The position numbers and the translations under genes are program-made. This document shows positions 51,010-60,657 of a stretch of 64,000 nt of DNA, piece after piece; within the stretch, counting starts at the first letter, position 1, and each line of letters starts with the position of its first letter. The notes beneath the pieces are model-generated. The model searched no databases. It was not told the DNA's origin and saw nothing but the letters and a program-made list of their open reading frames with translations. The DNA is from Steroidobacteraceae bacterium (GTDB lineage: Bacteria; Pseudomonadota; Gammaproteobacteria; Steroidobacterales; Steroidobacteraceae): positions 45,976 through 109,975 of the forward strand of contig JAFMJH010000007.1 in assembly GCA_017853555.1 (NCBI GenBank), in the 5' to 3' direction.

Positions 51010-52322
51010 CAGTCCGGCATCGTCTGGCCGCGGGTTTCGATCACCCACGGGATCAGCAGCAGACCCACCACCGGCACGAAGCCGATGAAAAACAGCGTGC
51101 GCAACACGATCGCCGGGTCACCCGCACCCGCGGCGGCGATCGCGCCGACCATGAACGGCCCGCCGGCGGCGATCACGCGACCGATGTTGTAGCAAAAGCC
51201 CGAGCCGGTGGCGCGCACGCGCGTCGGAAACAATTCGGGCAGATAAAACGTGAAGCTGCCGAAGATGCCGAACACCGTGAGCCCGATGAAGAAATACATG
51301 TAGAGACGCGTTTCGCCCGGCAAGTCGAGCCCGAAGGTTGACAGCAAGGCGATCGCCGAGAGTCCGAAGTAGATCGCGAACATCGGCTTGCGACCGAGCA
51401 GCTTCGCCACCGGAATGGTGAGCAAGGTGCCGATCAGACCGCCGAGATTGAAGAACGTGGTCGCTTGCGTCTTCCACGATTCGACCAACGCGCCGGTGGC
51501 CGCTTTGGCGAGGCCGAGTTGCGCCGCTTCCGATTGCGCCAGCGTGGCGGCGACCACGGGGATGAAGGCATTGCAGCTCCACCACATCAACAGCGCGATC
51601 AAGGTCATGAGCAACGCGCTGCGCGTCCGCGGCCAAAGTTCAGGCGTGAAGATCGCCGCCAGGCGCGGTGCCGGAGGCGCGACGGCCGCAACGGCCTGCC
51701 ACTTCTCCGGTTCTTTGACGAACAGACGCACGACGAAGGCGACCGCGGCCGGAATGAGGCCGCACAATAAAACATAACGCCACGACGTTTCGGGCGTACC
51801 GGCCAACATGCCGCCGGCGATGCTGGCGTTGACGAAGGTGGCGAGGAACAAGCCGAGCGGTGCCGAGGTGTAGAGCAGCGCACCGGCTTCGACGCGCGAT
51901 TCTTCCGGTACGACTTCGGCGACCAGCGCGCTGCCCGCCGCCCATTCGCCACCGATGCCGAGACTCGCGATCAGTCGGCACAAAATCAGTTGTTCGATGC
52001 TGGTGACGAAGGCGCATAGACCGGTGCCGAGCGCGTACAGCACCATCGTCCACATGAGCACGCGGCGGCGCCCGTAACGATCGGAGATCGGACCGAACAG
52101 CACGCCACCGGCTGCCCAGCCGAGCAAAAACAACGCGGTGAGCGTCCCGGTCCAGTAGAGCGTGGCGGCCTTCGCTTCGGGCGAGCCGATCGTGAGGCCG
52201 AGCAGCGTGGGTACGGCGTTCGGCGCGACGTAGTTGAACAGCAGGCCGTCGAAGACGTCGAACCCCCAGCCCAGCCACGCGGCAGCCAGCACCGTCCATT
52301 GATAGCGAGTGAGCTTGAGCAT
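51009..52322 (-). CDS. MFS transporter, sugar/aromatic-acid-type
   Basis: The 437-aa protein has 12 membrane helices, the loop motif GPISDRYGRRRV after TM2 and LIASLGIGGEWAAG in TM4, a pattern of the metabolite:H+ symporter and aromatic-acid families. GAGGGGGA lies before ATG 52322. It sits between pyrF and uppP on one probable transcript. The cargo cannot be assigned. Confidence 0.85.
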   Translation of the reverse strand: MLKLTRYQWTVLAAAWLGWGFDVFDGLLFNYVAPNAVPTLLGLTIGSPEAKAATLYWTGTLTALFLLGWAAGGVLFGPISDRYGRRRVLMWTMVLYALGTGLCAFVTSIEQLILCRLIASLGIGGEWAAGSALVAEVVPEESRVEAGALLYTSAPLGLFLATFVNASIAGGMLAGTPETSWRYVLLCGLIPAAVAFVVRLFVKEPEKWQAVAAVAPPAPRLAAIFTPELWPRTRSALLMTLIALLMWWSCNAFIPVVAATLAQSEAAQLGLAKAATGALVESWKTQATTFFNLGGLIGTLLTIPVAKLLGRKPMFAIYFGLSAIALLSTFGLDLPGETRLYMYFFIGLTVFGIFGSFTFYLPELFPTRVRATGSGFCYNIGRVIAAGGPFMVGAIAAAGAGDPAIVLRTLFFIGFVPVVGLLLIPWVIETRGQTMPD

Positions 52323-52342
52323 GAGCGGTCCCCCTCGGACGT

Positions 52343-53167
52343 TCAGCGACGCGCGGCGTTGATCGCCGTGCGCAATTCGAGTGTGGCGCGACGCGCGGCA
52401 ACGGCGAAGTCGGCGCCCGAGCCCGCATACAGAATGCCGCGCGAAGAATTGATGACGAGCCCGCTGCCCGCCTTCGTCATGCCGCTGCGCACGGCGAGCT
52501 CGACGTCGCCGCCTTGCGCGCCCACGCCCGGCACGAGGAAGGTCATCTCGCCGGTGCGTGCACGGATGTCGGCGAGTTCTGCCGGATACGTCGCGCCCAC
52601 CACCAGCAGGCAATTGCCGCGTGCGTTCCAGTGTTGGGCGACGTGCTCGGCGACGATTTGATAGAGCTTCTTGCCGCCGACTTCGAGATCCTGGAATTCG
52701 CGCGCGCCCGCGTTCGAGGTGCGACACAGCACGACGATGCCTTTGTCGGCGTATTCGAGAAACGGCTCCGCTGCATCGAAACCGAGATACGGGTTGATGG
52801 TGACGGCATCCGCACCGTATCGCCCGAAGGCCTCTTCGGCATATTTGGCCGCCGTGCTGCCGATATCGCCGCGCTTCGAATCGAGAATCACGGGCACTTG
52901 CGGCGCGCGATCGCGGATGTAGGCGATGGTGTCGGCGAGCTGCGCTTCGGCGCCGAGCGCGGCGTAGTGGGCGATCTGCGGTTTGTACGCGCAGACGAGA
53001 TCCGCCGTCGCATCGACGATCGCGCGATTGAATTCGAAGATCGCGCGCGGCGCATGTTGCAGATGACTCGGAAACTTCGCCGGCTCGGGATCGAGCCCGA
53101 CGCATACCAGTGAATCGTGGGCTTGCATGACGGCGGCGAGCCGCGTCGCGAAATTCGTCTCGGTCAT
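52343..53167 (-). CDS. pyrF: Orotidine 5'-phosphate decarboxylase
   Basis: PyrF (274 aa) makes UMP from OMP in pyrimidine synthesis. It belongs to the longer type 2 subfamily: CVGLDPEPAKFP near the start, the catalytic DSKRGDIGSTA (about 95-105) and a PGVGAQGGD phosphate-binding loop. The MFS gene follows after 20 bp. The ATG lies just downstream of uvrD's end (23 bp). Confidence 0.93.
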   Translation of the reverse strand: MTETNFATRLAAVMQAHDSLVCVGLDPEPAKFPSHLQHAPRAIFEFNRAIVDATADLVCAYKPQIAHYAALGAEAQLADTIAYIRDRAPQVPVILDSKRGDIGSTAAKYAEEAFGRYGADAVTINPYLGFDAAEPFLEYADKGIVVLCRTSNAGAREFQDLEVGGKKLYQIVAEHVAQHWNARGNCLLVVGATYPAELADIRARTGEMTFLVPGVGAQGGDVELAVRSGMTKAGSGLVINSSRGILYAGSGADFAVAARRATLELRTAINAARR

Positions 53168-53190
53168 GGTGCGCAGAGTGTAGCGCAGCC

Positions 53191-55359
53191 TCAGGCGGGG
53201 GTGAGGTTCGCGTACTGCAGCATCAGCCATTTGCTGCCGTCGTTTTCGAAATTCACCTGGATGCGCGCGTTCGGGCCTTGGCCCTCGATCGCCAGCACGA
53301 CGCCCGCGCCGAATTTGGGGTGGGTGACCCGCGTGCCGAGGCGCAGACCGGGAACGGCCGATTCTTCGCGCAGCGCGGTCGGCGTGCCGTGCACGCGGCC
53401 GCGACTCGGCGTGATGCGTGGCCGCACTTCTTCGACCAGCTCTTCGGGAATTTCTTTGATGAAGCGCGACGGCTGGCCGTAGGAGTCGATGCCGTGCAGC
53501 CGGCGTTGCTCGGCGTAGGTGATGTACAGATACCGCATGGCGCGGGTCGTGCCGACGTAGGCGAGACGACGCTCTTCTTCGAGACTGTCGAGGTCGTTGA
53601 GGGAGCGTTGATGCGGGAACAGACCGTCTTCCATGCCGGCGAGGAAAACCACCGGGAACTCGAGTCCCTTGGCGGTGTGCAGCGTCATCATCTGCACGCA
53701 GTCTTCCCAAGCCTCGGCCTGTCCTTCGCCGGATTCGAGCACGGCGTGGGCGAGAAAAGCTTCGAGTGGCGGCATCGGATCGCCGTCGACATTCTCGGGT
53801 TCGAAGCCGCGCGCCGCGGAGACGAGTTCGAGCAGGTTGTCGACGCGCGCTTCGCCGCGCTCGGCTTTTTCTTTGCGATGGTGGTCGAGCAAGCCGCTGG
53901 CGTTCAGTACTTGATCGACGATCTCGTGCAGCGCAAGGCCCTGGGTGTCGCGCGCGACACGATCGATCAGCTGCAAAAAGCCTTGTACGGCCGTCGCCGC
54001 CTTGGCCGCGAGCACGCCATTGCCGATCCCGACGGTCGCGGCCGTCCACAACGAGGTGCCGTCGCGGCGTGCCTGCTCGCGCAGCAGATCGACGCTCTTC
54101 GCACCGATGCCGCGCGTCGGCAGATTCACCACGCGCTCGAACGACGTATCGTCGTGACGATTGGCGACCAGGCGCAGATACGCGAGCGCGTCCTTGATTT
54201 CGGCACGCTCGAAAAAGCGCAGTCCGCCATATACTTTGTAGGGGATGCGCGCCGACAGGAAGGCCTCTTCGAACACGCGGGATTGCGCGTTCGAGCGATA
54301 GAGGATCGCGATGTCGCGCCGCGCGTTGCCCTGCGCGACCCAATCTTTGATGCGTTGCAGTACGAAGTCCGCTTCGTCGCGCTCGTTGAAGGCGGCATAC
54401 AGATGGATCGGCTCGCCCGCGGCGCCGCTGGTCCAGAGATTTTTACCGAGCCGGCCGCTGTTGTTGGCGATCAGCGCATTGGCTGCCTGCAGGATCGTGC
54501 CGGTCGAGCGATAATTCTGCTCGAGACGAATCAGCAGCGCCTGCGGGAAGTCGCGGCGGAAGGTCTGCAGATTTTCGACGCGTGCGCCGCGCCAGCGATA
54601 GATCGATTGGTCGTCGTCACCGACGACGAACGGCGCGCCGTCCGAACCGACCAGCAATTTGGTCCACGCATATTGGATGGTGTTGGTGTCCTGGAATTCG
54701 TCCACCAGCACGTGACGGAACCGCCGGCGATAGTGGCCGAGCAGTTCGGGGTTGTCGCGCCACAATTCGAACGCGCGCAGCAGCAGCTCGGCGAAGTCGA
54801 CCACGCCCGCGCGTTGGCACGCTTCTTCGTAATCCTGATAAAGCTTGATGAGTTGGCGACGCGTCGGGTCGTTGCCGTCCTTCAAGCCCTTCGGCCGCAG
54901 TCCTTCGTCCTTGTGGTGATTGATGAAGTACTGCACGTCGCGCGGCACCCAGCGCGTTTCGTCCAGATTCTGCGCCTTGAGAATTTTTTTGATCAGCCGC
55001 AGTTGATCGTCACCGTCGAGGATCTGGAACGATTGCGGCAGATTCGCTTCGCGCCAGTGCAAACGCAGCAGACGATGCGCGATGCCGTGAAACGTGCCGA
55101 TCCAGAGCGCGGCGCCCGGCGTACCGAGCAGCGTTTCGATGCGGGCACGCATTTCGCCGGCGGCTTTGTTGGTGAAGGTGACGGCGAGAATGCTGTGCGC
55201 CGAGGCGCCCTCGGCCTGCACCAGCCAGGCGACGCGATGCGTGAGCACGCGCGTCTTGCCCGAGCCTGCGCCGGCGAGCACCAGCACCGGGCCTACGGGT
55301 GCGGTCACGGCTTCGCGCTGCGCATCGTTCAGAGGATCGAGGATCGGCGTGACATCCAT
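53191..55359 (-). CDS. uvrD: DNA helicase II UvrD
   Basis: UvrD (722 aa) is a superfamily 1A 3'-5' helicase acting in nucleotide excision and mismatch repair. Motif I AGAGSGKTRVL, motif II VDEFQDTN, motif III GDDDQSIYRWRGA and motif VI YVGTTRAM are visible. The C-terminal Tudor-like tail (THPKFGAGVVLAIEGQG...WLMLQYANL) identifies UvrD rather than Rep. ATG 55359 gives MDVTPILDPLN. Confidence 0.95.
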   Translation of the reverse strand: MDVTPILDPLNDAQREAVTAPVGPVLVLAGAGSGKTRVLTHRVAWLVQAEGASAHSILAVTFTNKAAGEMRARIETLLGTPGAALWIGTFHGIAHRLLRLHWREANLPQSFQILDGDDQLRLIKKILKAQNLDETRWVPRDVQYFINHHKDEGLRPKGLKDGNDPTRRQLIKLYQDYEEACQRAGVVDFAELLLRAFELWRDNPELLGHYRRRFRHVLVDEFQDTNTIQYAWTKLLVGSDGAPFVVGDDDQSIYRWRGARVENLQTFRRDFPQALLIRLEQNYRSTGTILQAANALIANNSGRLGKNLWTSGAAGEPIHLYAAFNERDEADFVLQRIKDWVAQGNARRDIAILYRSNAQSRVFEEAFLSARIPYKVYGGLRFFERAEIKDALAYLRLVANRHDDTSFERVVNLPTRGIGAKSVDLLREQARRDGTSLWTAATVGIGNGVLAAKAATAVQGFLQLIDRVARDTQGLALHEIVDQVLNASGLLDHHRKEKAERGEARVDNLLELVSAARGFEPENVDGDPMPPLEAFLAHAVLESGEGQAEAWEDCVQMMTLHTAKGLEFPVVFLAGMEDGLFPHQRSLNDLDSLEEERRLAYVGTTRAMRYLYITYAEQRRLHGIDSYGQPSRFIKEIPEELVEEVRPRITPSRGRVHGTPTALREESAVPGLRLGTRVTHPKFGAGVVLAIEGQGPNARIQVNFENDGSKWLMLQYANLTPA

Positions 55360-55449
55360 CGCGGGCCGCAGCACTCACTGGTGGTCGAAGGGTTGCGGAG
55401 TTTAGCAACTCGCCGTATCGATCGCTGCGCCAGTGCGAGGGTGCAGCCC

Positions 55450-55455
55450 TATAAT
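55450..55455 (+). promoter_or_regulatory. Perfect -10 element before the VOC gene
   Basis: TATAAT matches the consensus fully. Transcription from it would start near 55462, right at ATG 55463. The -35 region is poor. Confidence 0.45.
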
Positions 55456-55462
55456 GCGTGAC

Positions 55463-56560
55463 ATGCGAACCATCTCGTCGTCATTGCGTGCCGGCGTCGC
55501 GAGCGTACTGCTCGGCAGCGTGTTGAGTGCCTGCACGATGAGCTTCGCTCCGCAGAATTCGTCCCGCCCGCAGGCCCCCGCAAAGGAGATCGCTACCGTG
55601 ACATCGTCCGCCGTCAATCCCAAGGCTTATGCCTACGTCGTGTTGAGCGTCGCCGACATGGATCGGGCGCTCGCGTTGTGGGTGACGCGGTTCGGCATGC
55701 AGATCGTGGTGCGCCGCGACGGCACGGATCCCGAGCTCGCGCGGCTGTGGGGCGTGGCGCCCGATGCGATCGTCGATCAAGCCCTGCTGCTGACGCCCGG
55801 CATGCAACAAGGTGGCGTGCATCTGGTGCGCTTCAAAGTGCCGGGTGCGGCCGTGCGTGAAAATGCCGCGCCCACCGATCTCGTGCTGAAGAGCATCGAC
55901 ATCGCCGCCCGCGACATCTTCGCGCGCCATGCCGAGCTCGAAGCCGCGGGTTACAAATTCCGCTCGAAGATCGGCCGTTTCGAAACCGACGGCGTGGTCG
56001 TGCACGAAGTGCACCTGCCGGGTCCGGATGCGGTGAATCTCGTGTTCCTCGAACAAGACGGCAAACCCGAACATACGAGCGCGCAAGGTTACGGCGTCGC
56101 ACCGCAGATCGTGGCGACGTCGCCGGACAACAAGCGCGAGAAGGCCTTCTTCGAGCGCGTGCTCGGCATGGACGAAGCGTCTTATCACCGCTTCAGCGGT
56201 CCCGAAGTCGAACGCACCATCGGCTTGCCGCCGGGCGGCGCGCTCGACGTGCGCATTTTCGGCGCCGAGGGTTACGACTACGGCCGGCTCGAGATCGTGC
56301 AGTACGAAGGCGTGCAGAGCAACGATCTGTACCCCACCATCAAAGCTCCGGCGCGCGGTTTGTTGTCGGTGACGTTCTTCGTGCCCGACGTTGCGGCCGT
56401 GCTCGCGCGCGCCGCGACGCTCGCGTCCGAAGCCGGTGTCGGCGCGATGCGCGCCGCGCCCGTGGATCACGGCGTCGTCAGCACGATTTTCGGCAAGACG
56501 CACATGGCGACGCTGACGTCACCCGCGGGCGTGCGGATCGATCTCATCGAGCGTCGCTGA
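55463..56560 (+). CDS. VOC-superfamily protein with lipoprotein signal
   Basis: The 365-aa reading encodes an N-terminal signal with lipobox LSAC (about residue 21), a linker, then two vicinal-oxygen-chelate (glyoxalase/dioxygenase-like) modules (about 48-190 and 205-365). The metal ligands are not certain. The start is ambiguous: ATG 55454 overlaps the -10 box, ATG 55463 would be nearly leaderless, and GTG 55598 after a strong AAGGAG would give a cytosolic protein without the lipid anchor. The reaction is unknown. Confidence 0.72.
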   Translation: MRTISSSLRAGVASVLLGSVLSACTMSFAPQNSSRPQAPAKEIATVTSSAVNPKAYAYVVLSVADMDRALALWVTRFGMQIVVRRDGTDPELARLWGVAPDAIVDQALLLTPGMQQGGVHLVRFKVPGAAVRENAAPTDLVLKSIDIAARDIFARHAELEAAGYKFRSKIGRFETDGVVVHEVHLPGPDAVNLVFLEQDGKPEHTSAQGYGVAPQIVATSPDNKREKAFFERVLGMDEASYHRFSGPEVERTIGLPPGGALDVRIFGAEGYDYGRLEIVQYEGVQSNDLYPTIKAPARGLLSVTFFVPDVAAVLARAATLASEAGVGAMRAAPVDHGVVSTIFGKTHMATLTSPAGVRIDLIERR

Positions 56561-56578
56561 GGCGACCGCGCGCACCGC

Positions 56579-57370
56579 TCACCAGCGATTGCGCAACTCG
56601 CGCAGATGCAGGAACACGCTTTTGGCGTCGGGCTGCGGCGGTAGCGTGGGAAACGCGGCGCGCAGCCGTTCGATGATTTGCGGCTCGCGCAAACGAAAGA
56701 ACGTATTGATGCGACGCTCGAGTCCGAGCGTCGTCTCGGGTGCCGTGGCGCCGTCACTCGTGCCGAGACTCGCAAGCAACGCCTGTGCCGCCGTGTTGTC
56801 CGGTTCGCGATCGAGCGTGAAAGCGAGATTGCGCGCGAGGTAGTCGTGCCCCGGGTGCACGACCGTGGCATCCGGCAAGGCGCCGAAGCGACGCGTGAAA
56901 GTCTCGAACAGCAACTCCGGATTGCCACCATTGTGACAATTGCCGGCACCGGCATTGAACAAGGTATCGCCGCAAATCAACGCCGGCACGTCGCCGTGCG
57001 CGAGCAGACACAGATGCGCGCGCGTGTGACCCGGTGTGTCGAGACATTGCAACTCGACGCTGCGACCGAGCCGGATCACGTCGCCTTCGTGAAGACCTCG
57101 ATCGATCCCCGCGATGTGCGCACCGGCGCCGCCATGGGCCAGCAGGCGCGCGCCGGTGGCCGCACGCAGGCCTTCGTTGCCACCGGTGTGATCACGGTGC
57201 TCGTGCGTGTTCAAAATATGCGTGATCGTCCAACCGCGCTCGCGCGCCCGCGCGAGGCACAAGGGCCAGTCGAGCGGATCGACGGCGAGCGCTTCGCCGG
57301 TTTCTTCACAGGCGACGAGATAGTGATAGTTGCGCCACGCGTTGTCGGGCCAAAGTCGCTCGATGATCAT
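56579..57370 (-). CDS. gloB: Hydroxyacylglutathione hydrolase (glyoxalase II)
   Basis: GloB (263 aa) hydrolyses S-lactoylglutathione to lactate and glutathione. It has the metallo-beta-lactamase metal motif THEHRDHTGG, the second metal region DTPGHTRAH, GDTLFNAGAGNCHNG and the C-terminal glyoxalase II domain with its helical substrate-binding part. ATG 57370 (MIIERLWP) fits the family start. It is divergent from another metallo-beta-lactamase-fold gene 43 bp away. Confidence 0.9.
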   Translation of the reverse strand: MIIERLWPDNAWRNYHYLVACEETGEALAVDPLDWPLCLARARERGWTITHILNTHEHRDHTGGNEGLRAATGARLLAHGGAGAHIAGIDRGLHEGDVIRLGRSVELQCLDTPGHTRAHLCLLAHGDVPALICGDTLFNAGAGNCHNGGNPELLFETFTRRFGALPDATVVHPGHDYLARNLAFTLDREPDNTAAQALLASLGTSDGATAPETTLGLERRINTFFRLREPQIIERLRAAFPTLPPQPDAKSVFLHLRELRNRW

Positions 57371-57413
57371 GATCACGAGTATGCCAAAGCGGCCACTGCG
57401 GCATAATCGTCGC

Positions 57414-58061
57414 ATGAAAATCGAAGTCGTACCGGTGACGCCGCTGCAACAGAACTGCTCGCTGCTGTGGTGCGAGGCGACTCGACGGGCTGCCATCGTC
57501 GATCCGGGCGGTGATCTGCCGCGCGTGCTCGCACGGCTCACCGCCCACGATCTGGTGCTCGAAAAGATTTTGATCACCCACGCGCATCTCGATCATGCCA
57601 GCGCAACCGCCGAACTCGCCGACCGCTATGCCGTGCCGATCGAAGGCCCGCAGGAAGACGATCAATTCTGGATCGACAAGCTGCCCGCACAGGCTGCGGA
57701 CTACGGTTTTCCGCCGGCGCGCAGCTTCGTGCCGACGCGCTGGCTGCACGACGGCGATCGGGTCACGGTGGGTGAAGTCGAACTCGAAGTCGTGCACTGC
57801 CCGGGACACACGCCCGGACACGTGGTGTTCTTCGCGCGCCCGCAGCGCTTCGCCATCGTCGGCGACGTGCTGTTCGCCGGCTCGATCGGTCGCACGGACT
57901 TCCCGCGCGGCAACCATGCGCAGCTGATTCACTCGATCCGCGACAAATTGTTTCCGCTCGGCGACGACGTCACCTTCTTGCCCGGACACGGGCCGACGTC
58001 GACCTTCGGTGCGGAACGCCGCAGCAATCCGTTCGTCGGTGACGCCGCTCAGACCGGATAA
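57414..58061 (+). CDS. Metallo-beta-lactamase-fold hydrolase, YcbL-like
   Basis: The 215-aa protein has the same length as E. coli YcbL. Metal-binding motifs are THAHLDHA (about 58-65), CPGHTPGH and [15 protein letters not shown], and a final His in LPGHGPT. YcbL-type enzymes have glyoxalase II-like thioesterase activity without the extra glutathione-binding domain. It is divergent from gloB, and its 3' end overlaps ctaB by 13 bp. Confidence 0.87.
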   Translation: MKIEVVPVTPLQQNCSLLWCEATRRAAIVDPGGDLPRVLARLTAHDLVLEKILITHAHLDHASATAELADRYAVPIEGPQEDDQFWIDKLPAQAADYGFPPARSFVPTRWLHDGDRVTVGEVELEVVHCPGHTPGHVVFFARPQRFAIVGDVLFAGSIGRTDFPRGNHAQLIHSIRDKLFPLGDDVTFLPGHGPTSTFGAERRSNPFVGDAAQTG

Positions 58062-58963
58062 GGCGTCGGCAACTGCGTCGTCGGCAGATAGTGATCGACC
58101 AACAGTGCGGCGAACATCCACATCAGATACGAGATCGAGAAGCGGAACACCTTCATCGGCAGTTCGTCGCGTTCGGTGAGTTTGAGCTGCAACGCGTAGT
58201 ACAGGAACCGGCCGTTCAACACGAGCGCCGCCGCCAGATAGATCAGACCGCTCATGCGCGTCAGATACGGCAACAAGGCCACGAGCACCAACAGTACCGT
58301 ATAGAGCAACACCTGCAGACGCGTGTAGGGCACGCCGTGCGTCACCGGCAGCATCGGAATGCCGGCGCGCGCGTATTCGTCCTTGCGCGCGATGGCCAAC
58401 GCCCAGAAATGCGGCGGCGTCCAGATGAAGATGATGAGGAACAGCAACAGCGCTTGCGGTTCGATCGAATTCGTCACCGCCGCCCAGCCGAGCACCGGCG
58501 GTGCGGCACCCGCGGCACCGCCGATGACGATGTTCTGCGAGGTCGCGCGCTTGAGCCACACGGTGTAGATGACGGCATAACCGATCAGCGAGGCAAACGT
58601 GAGCACGGCCGTGAGCGGATTCACGAGGAACCACAGGATCAGCATCGAGCCCGTACCGAGTGCGGCCGCAAACAGCAGCGCCTGCGCGGTGCCGAGACCG
58701 CCGGTCGGCAAGGGGCGGCCGCGCGTACGCGACATCTGCTCGTCGATTTTTTGATCGAGTACGTGGTTGATCGTGGCGGCGGAACCCGAGGCGAGCGCGA
58801 TGCCGAGGTTGCCGAACACGAGCGCATCGAGCGGCGGCCAACCCGGACTCGCCAGCAGCGTGCCCACGATCGCGGTGAACACGATCAAGGCGACGACTTT
58901 GGGCTTCGTGAGTTCGAGATACAGGCGCCACACCGGGCGCGCACGCACTGCAACGGTAGTCAT
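58049..58963 (-). CDS. ctaB: Protoheme IX farnesyltransferase (heme O synthase)
   Basis: CtaB (304 aa) is a UbiA-type membrane enzyme that adds a farnesyl group to heme b to make heme O. The prenyl-diphosphate motif [20 protein letters not shown] is intact (about 78-97), and nine hydrophobic helices are visible. It lies 4 bp after ctaA, so heme O and heme A synthases are cotranscribed. Confidence 0.94.
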   Translation of the reverse strand: MTTVAVRARPVWRLYLELTKPKVVALIVFTAIVGTLLASPGWPPLDALVFGNLGIALASGSAATINHVLDQKIDEQMSRTRGRPLPTGGLGTAQALLFAAALGTGSMLILWFLVNPLTAVLTFASLIGYAVIYTVWLKRATSQNIVIGGAAGAAPPVLGWAAVTNSIEPQALLLFLIIFIWTPPHFWALAIARKDEYARAGIPMLPVTHGVPYTRLQVLLYTVLLVLVALLPYLTRMSGLIYLAAALVLNGRFLYYALQLKLTERDELPMKVFRFSISYLMWMFAALLVDHYLPTTQLPTPYPV

Positions 58964-58967
58964 GACA

Positions 58968-60008
58968 TCAAGCCTCGCGCAGTCGTCGATTGAGCAACAA
59001 CAGCGACAACAGCAGCAATGCCGCACCACCGTTGTGACCGGCGGCGAGCGACAAGGGGAACGCTTCGAGGATCATCGCGATCGCGATGCTCAATTGCAGA
59101 CCGAGCGCAGCGAGTGGCCACAGCGCTGCCCGTCGCACCAGCGTCGTCGGTGCCGAACGCAACGTGAGCAAGGCCGCCCAAAATACCGCGAGCGTCGCGA
59201 TGATGGCGCCCAAGCGGTGCGTGAAGTGGATGGCGACGCGGGCCGGATGTTCGAGCACGCCGCCGGTGTAGTTGATGTCGAGGCCGCGCCACAGCACGAA
59301 GGCTTCGCTGAAATCCATGTCCTTCGGCCACCACTGATTTTGGCAGGTGGGCAGATCGGGGCAGGACACCGCGGCGTAGTTGCTGCTCGTCCAACCGCCC
59401 AACATGATCTGGAACGCGACGATCACGGTGGCGATCACGGCGGCACGACGTGCACCGTCGAGCGCGGGAGTGCGTGTTGCACCGGGCGCGGGCTGCACGA
59501 CGCCCGTGCTGCGCCGCAGCGTGAGCCAGGTCCAGCTGAGCATGCCGACGGTGGTCAACCCGCCGATCAGATGCAGCACGACCACCAACGGCTTCACCAA
59601 CCACCAGACCGTGAACGCGCCGAGCGCGCCCTGCAGCAACACGATGACCAGCAGCGCGATGGCGAACGACGGCGCAAGCGGTCGCTCGCGACGATATGCG
59701 AGGGTGATGGCCGTGATGAGCACGATCACGAACCCGAGCGAAGTGGCCGCATAGCGATGGATCATCTCGCGCCACGCTTTGCCGGAATCGAAACTCCAAC
59801 CCGGATCGTAGGATTCGATTTGACCGGGCACGCGTGCGGCCGCATCGGGCGTGACGTGTCCGTAGCAGGTGGGCCAATCCGGGCAACCGAGCCCCGCATC
59901 GGTGAGTCGCACCCAGGCGCCCATCACGATGACGACGAGACCGAGGAGCACACCGAGCAGCGCAAGGCGACGCAGCGCGACGGCACCGGGGATCGTTGGA
60001 GTATTCAT
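58968..60008 (-). CDS. ctaA: Heme A synthase (COX15/CtaA)
   Basis: CtaA (346 aa) oxidises heme O to heme A for the aa3-type oxidase. It has eight membrane helices and conserved His in REMIHRYAA and HFTHRLGA as heme ligands. Two Cys pairs occur in extracytoplasmic loops ([11 protein letters not shown] and [11 protein letters not shown]). It lies between the SCO-like gene and ctaB in the oxidase-biogenesis set. Confidence 0.93.
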   Translation of the reverse strand: MNTPTIPGAVALRRLALLGVLLGLVVIVMGAWVRLTDAGLGCPDWPTCYGHVTPDAAARVPGQIESYDPGWSFDSGKAWREMIHRYAATSLGFVIVLITAITLAYRRERPLAPSFAIALLVIVLLQGALGAFTVWWLVKPLVVVLHLIGGLTTVGMLSWTWLTLRRSTGVVQPAPGATRTPALDGARRAAVIATVIVAFQIMLGGWTSSNYAAVSCPDLPTCQNQWWPKDMDFSEAFVLWRGLDINYTGGVLEHPARVAIHFTHRLGAIIATLAVFWAALLTLRSAPTTLVRRAALWPLAALGLQLSIAIAMILEAFPLSLAAGHNGGAALLLLSLLLLNRRLREA

Positions 60009-60060
60009 GCGTGTGACTCTGTACAGCGTGGATCGGGATCTGGATCGACGAAAGCGGTCG

Positions 60061-60657
60061 TCAGCCGATGTGCGACAACTTCAAAAGTTTTTGCAGATCG
60101 GACAGCAGACCTTTGGGGTTCTGACGGGCATCGAAACGCATCATGAGATTGCCGAGCGGATCGACGACGTAGATCGAATGCGCGGCATCTGTGCGCGGAA
60201 ACTGCGCGAGCAGAGCCGCCGCCTCGACCGGAACGGCGATTTCGAGGCCCGGATGTTCGGCACGCAGAAAGGCGAGATTGCAGCAGTTTTGCTCCACGAC
60301 GAACACGCGCTGCGCGCGCTCCATGTCTTGAGCGAGCAGGATGCGCGTCTGGCGCATGACCCACAACGCGCGCTGGCAATCGGCGGCACAGGCGCCGTCG
60401 CCGAGATACACCAGCGTCCATTTGCCTTTGAACAGATCGGCGCGGGCCGCCGCGCCATCGGGATGCGTGAAACTCGCCGCCGGCAACGGCCGGGCGGGAT
60501 TCACCAGTTCGCCGTGATTGGTACTGCCGGCGGGACGCCAGCCGCCCGCGTAATAAAGATAGAACGCGGCGAACAGCGGCACGAAAAACAGCGCAGCGAG
60601 TCCGACGAGTACGCTGCGTCCTTGCGCGGGCGGTAATCCGCCGGTTTCGTTGCTCAT
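60061..60657 (-). CDS. SCO-like cytochrome oxidase assembly protein
   Basis: The 198-aa protein has one N-terminal membrane helix (about 17-37) and a periplasmic thioredoxin-like domain. The copper/redox motif is CAADC (Cys90, Cys94), the CxxxC of SCO proteins. A conserved downstream His was not placed with certainty. SCO proteins deliver copper to the CuA site of subunit II. It overlaps surf1 by ATGA and precedes ctaA by 52 bp. Confidence 0.8.
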   Translation of the reverse strand: MSNETGGLPPAQGRSVLVGLAALFFVPLFAAFYLYYAGGWRPAGSTNHGELVNPARPLPAASFTHPDGAAARADLFKGKWTLVYLGDGACAADCQRALWVMRQTRILLAQDMERAQRVFVVEQNCCNLAFLRAEHPGLEIAVPVEAAALLAQFPRTDAAHSIYVVDPLGNLMMRFDARQNPKGLLSDLQKLLKLSHIG

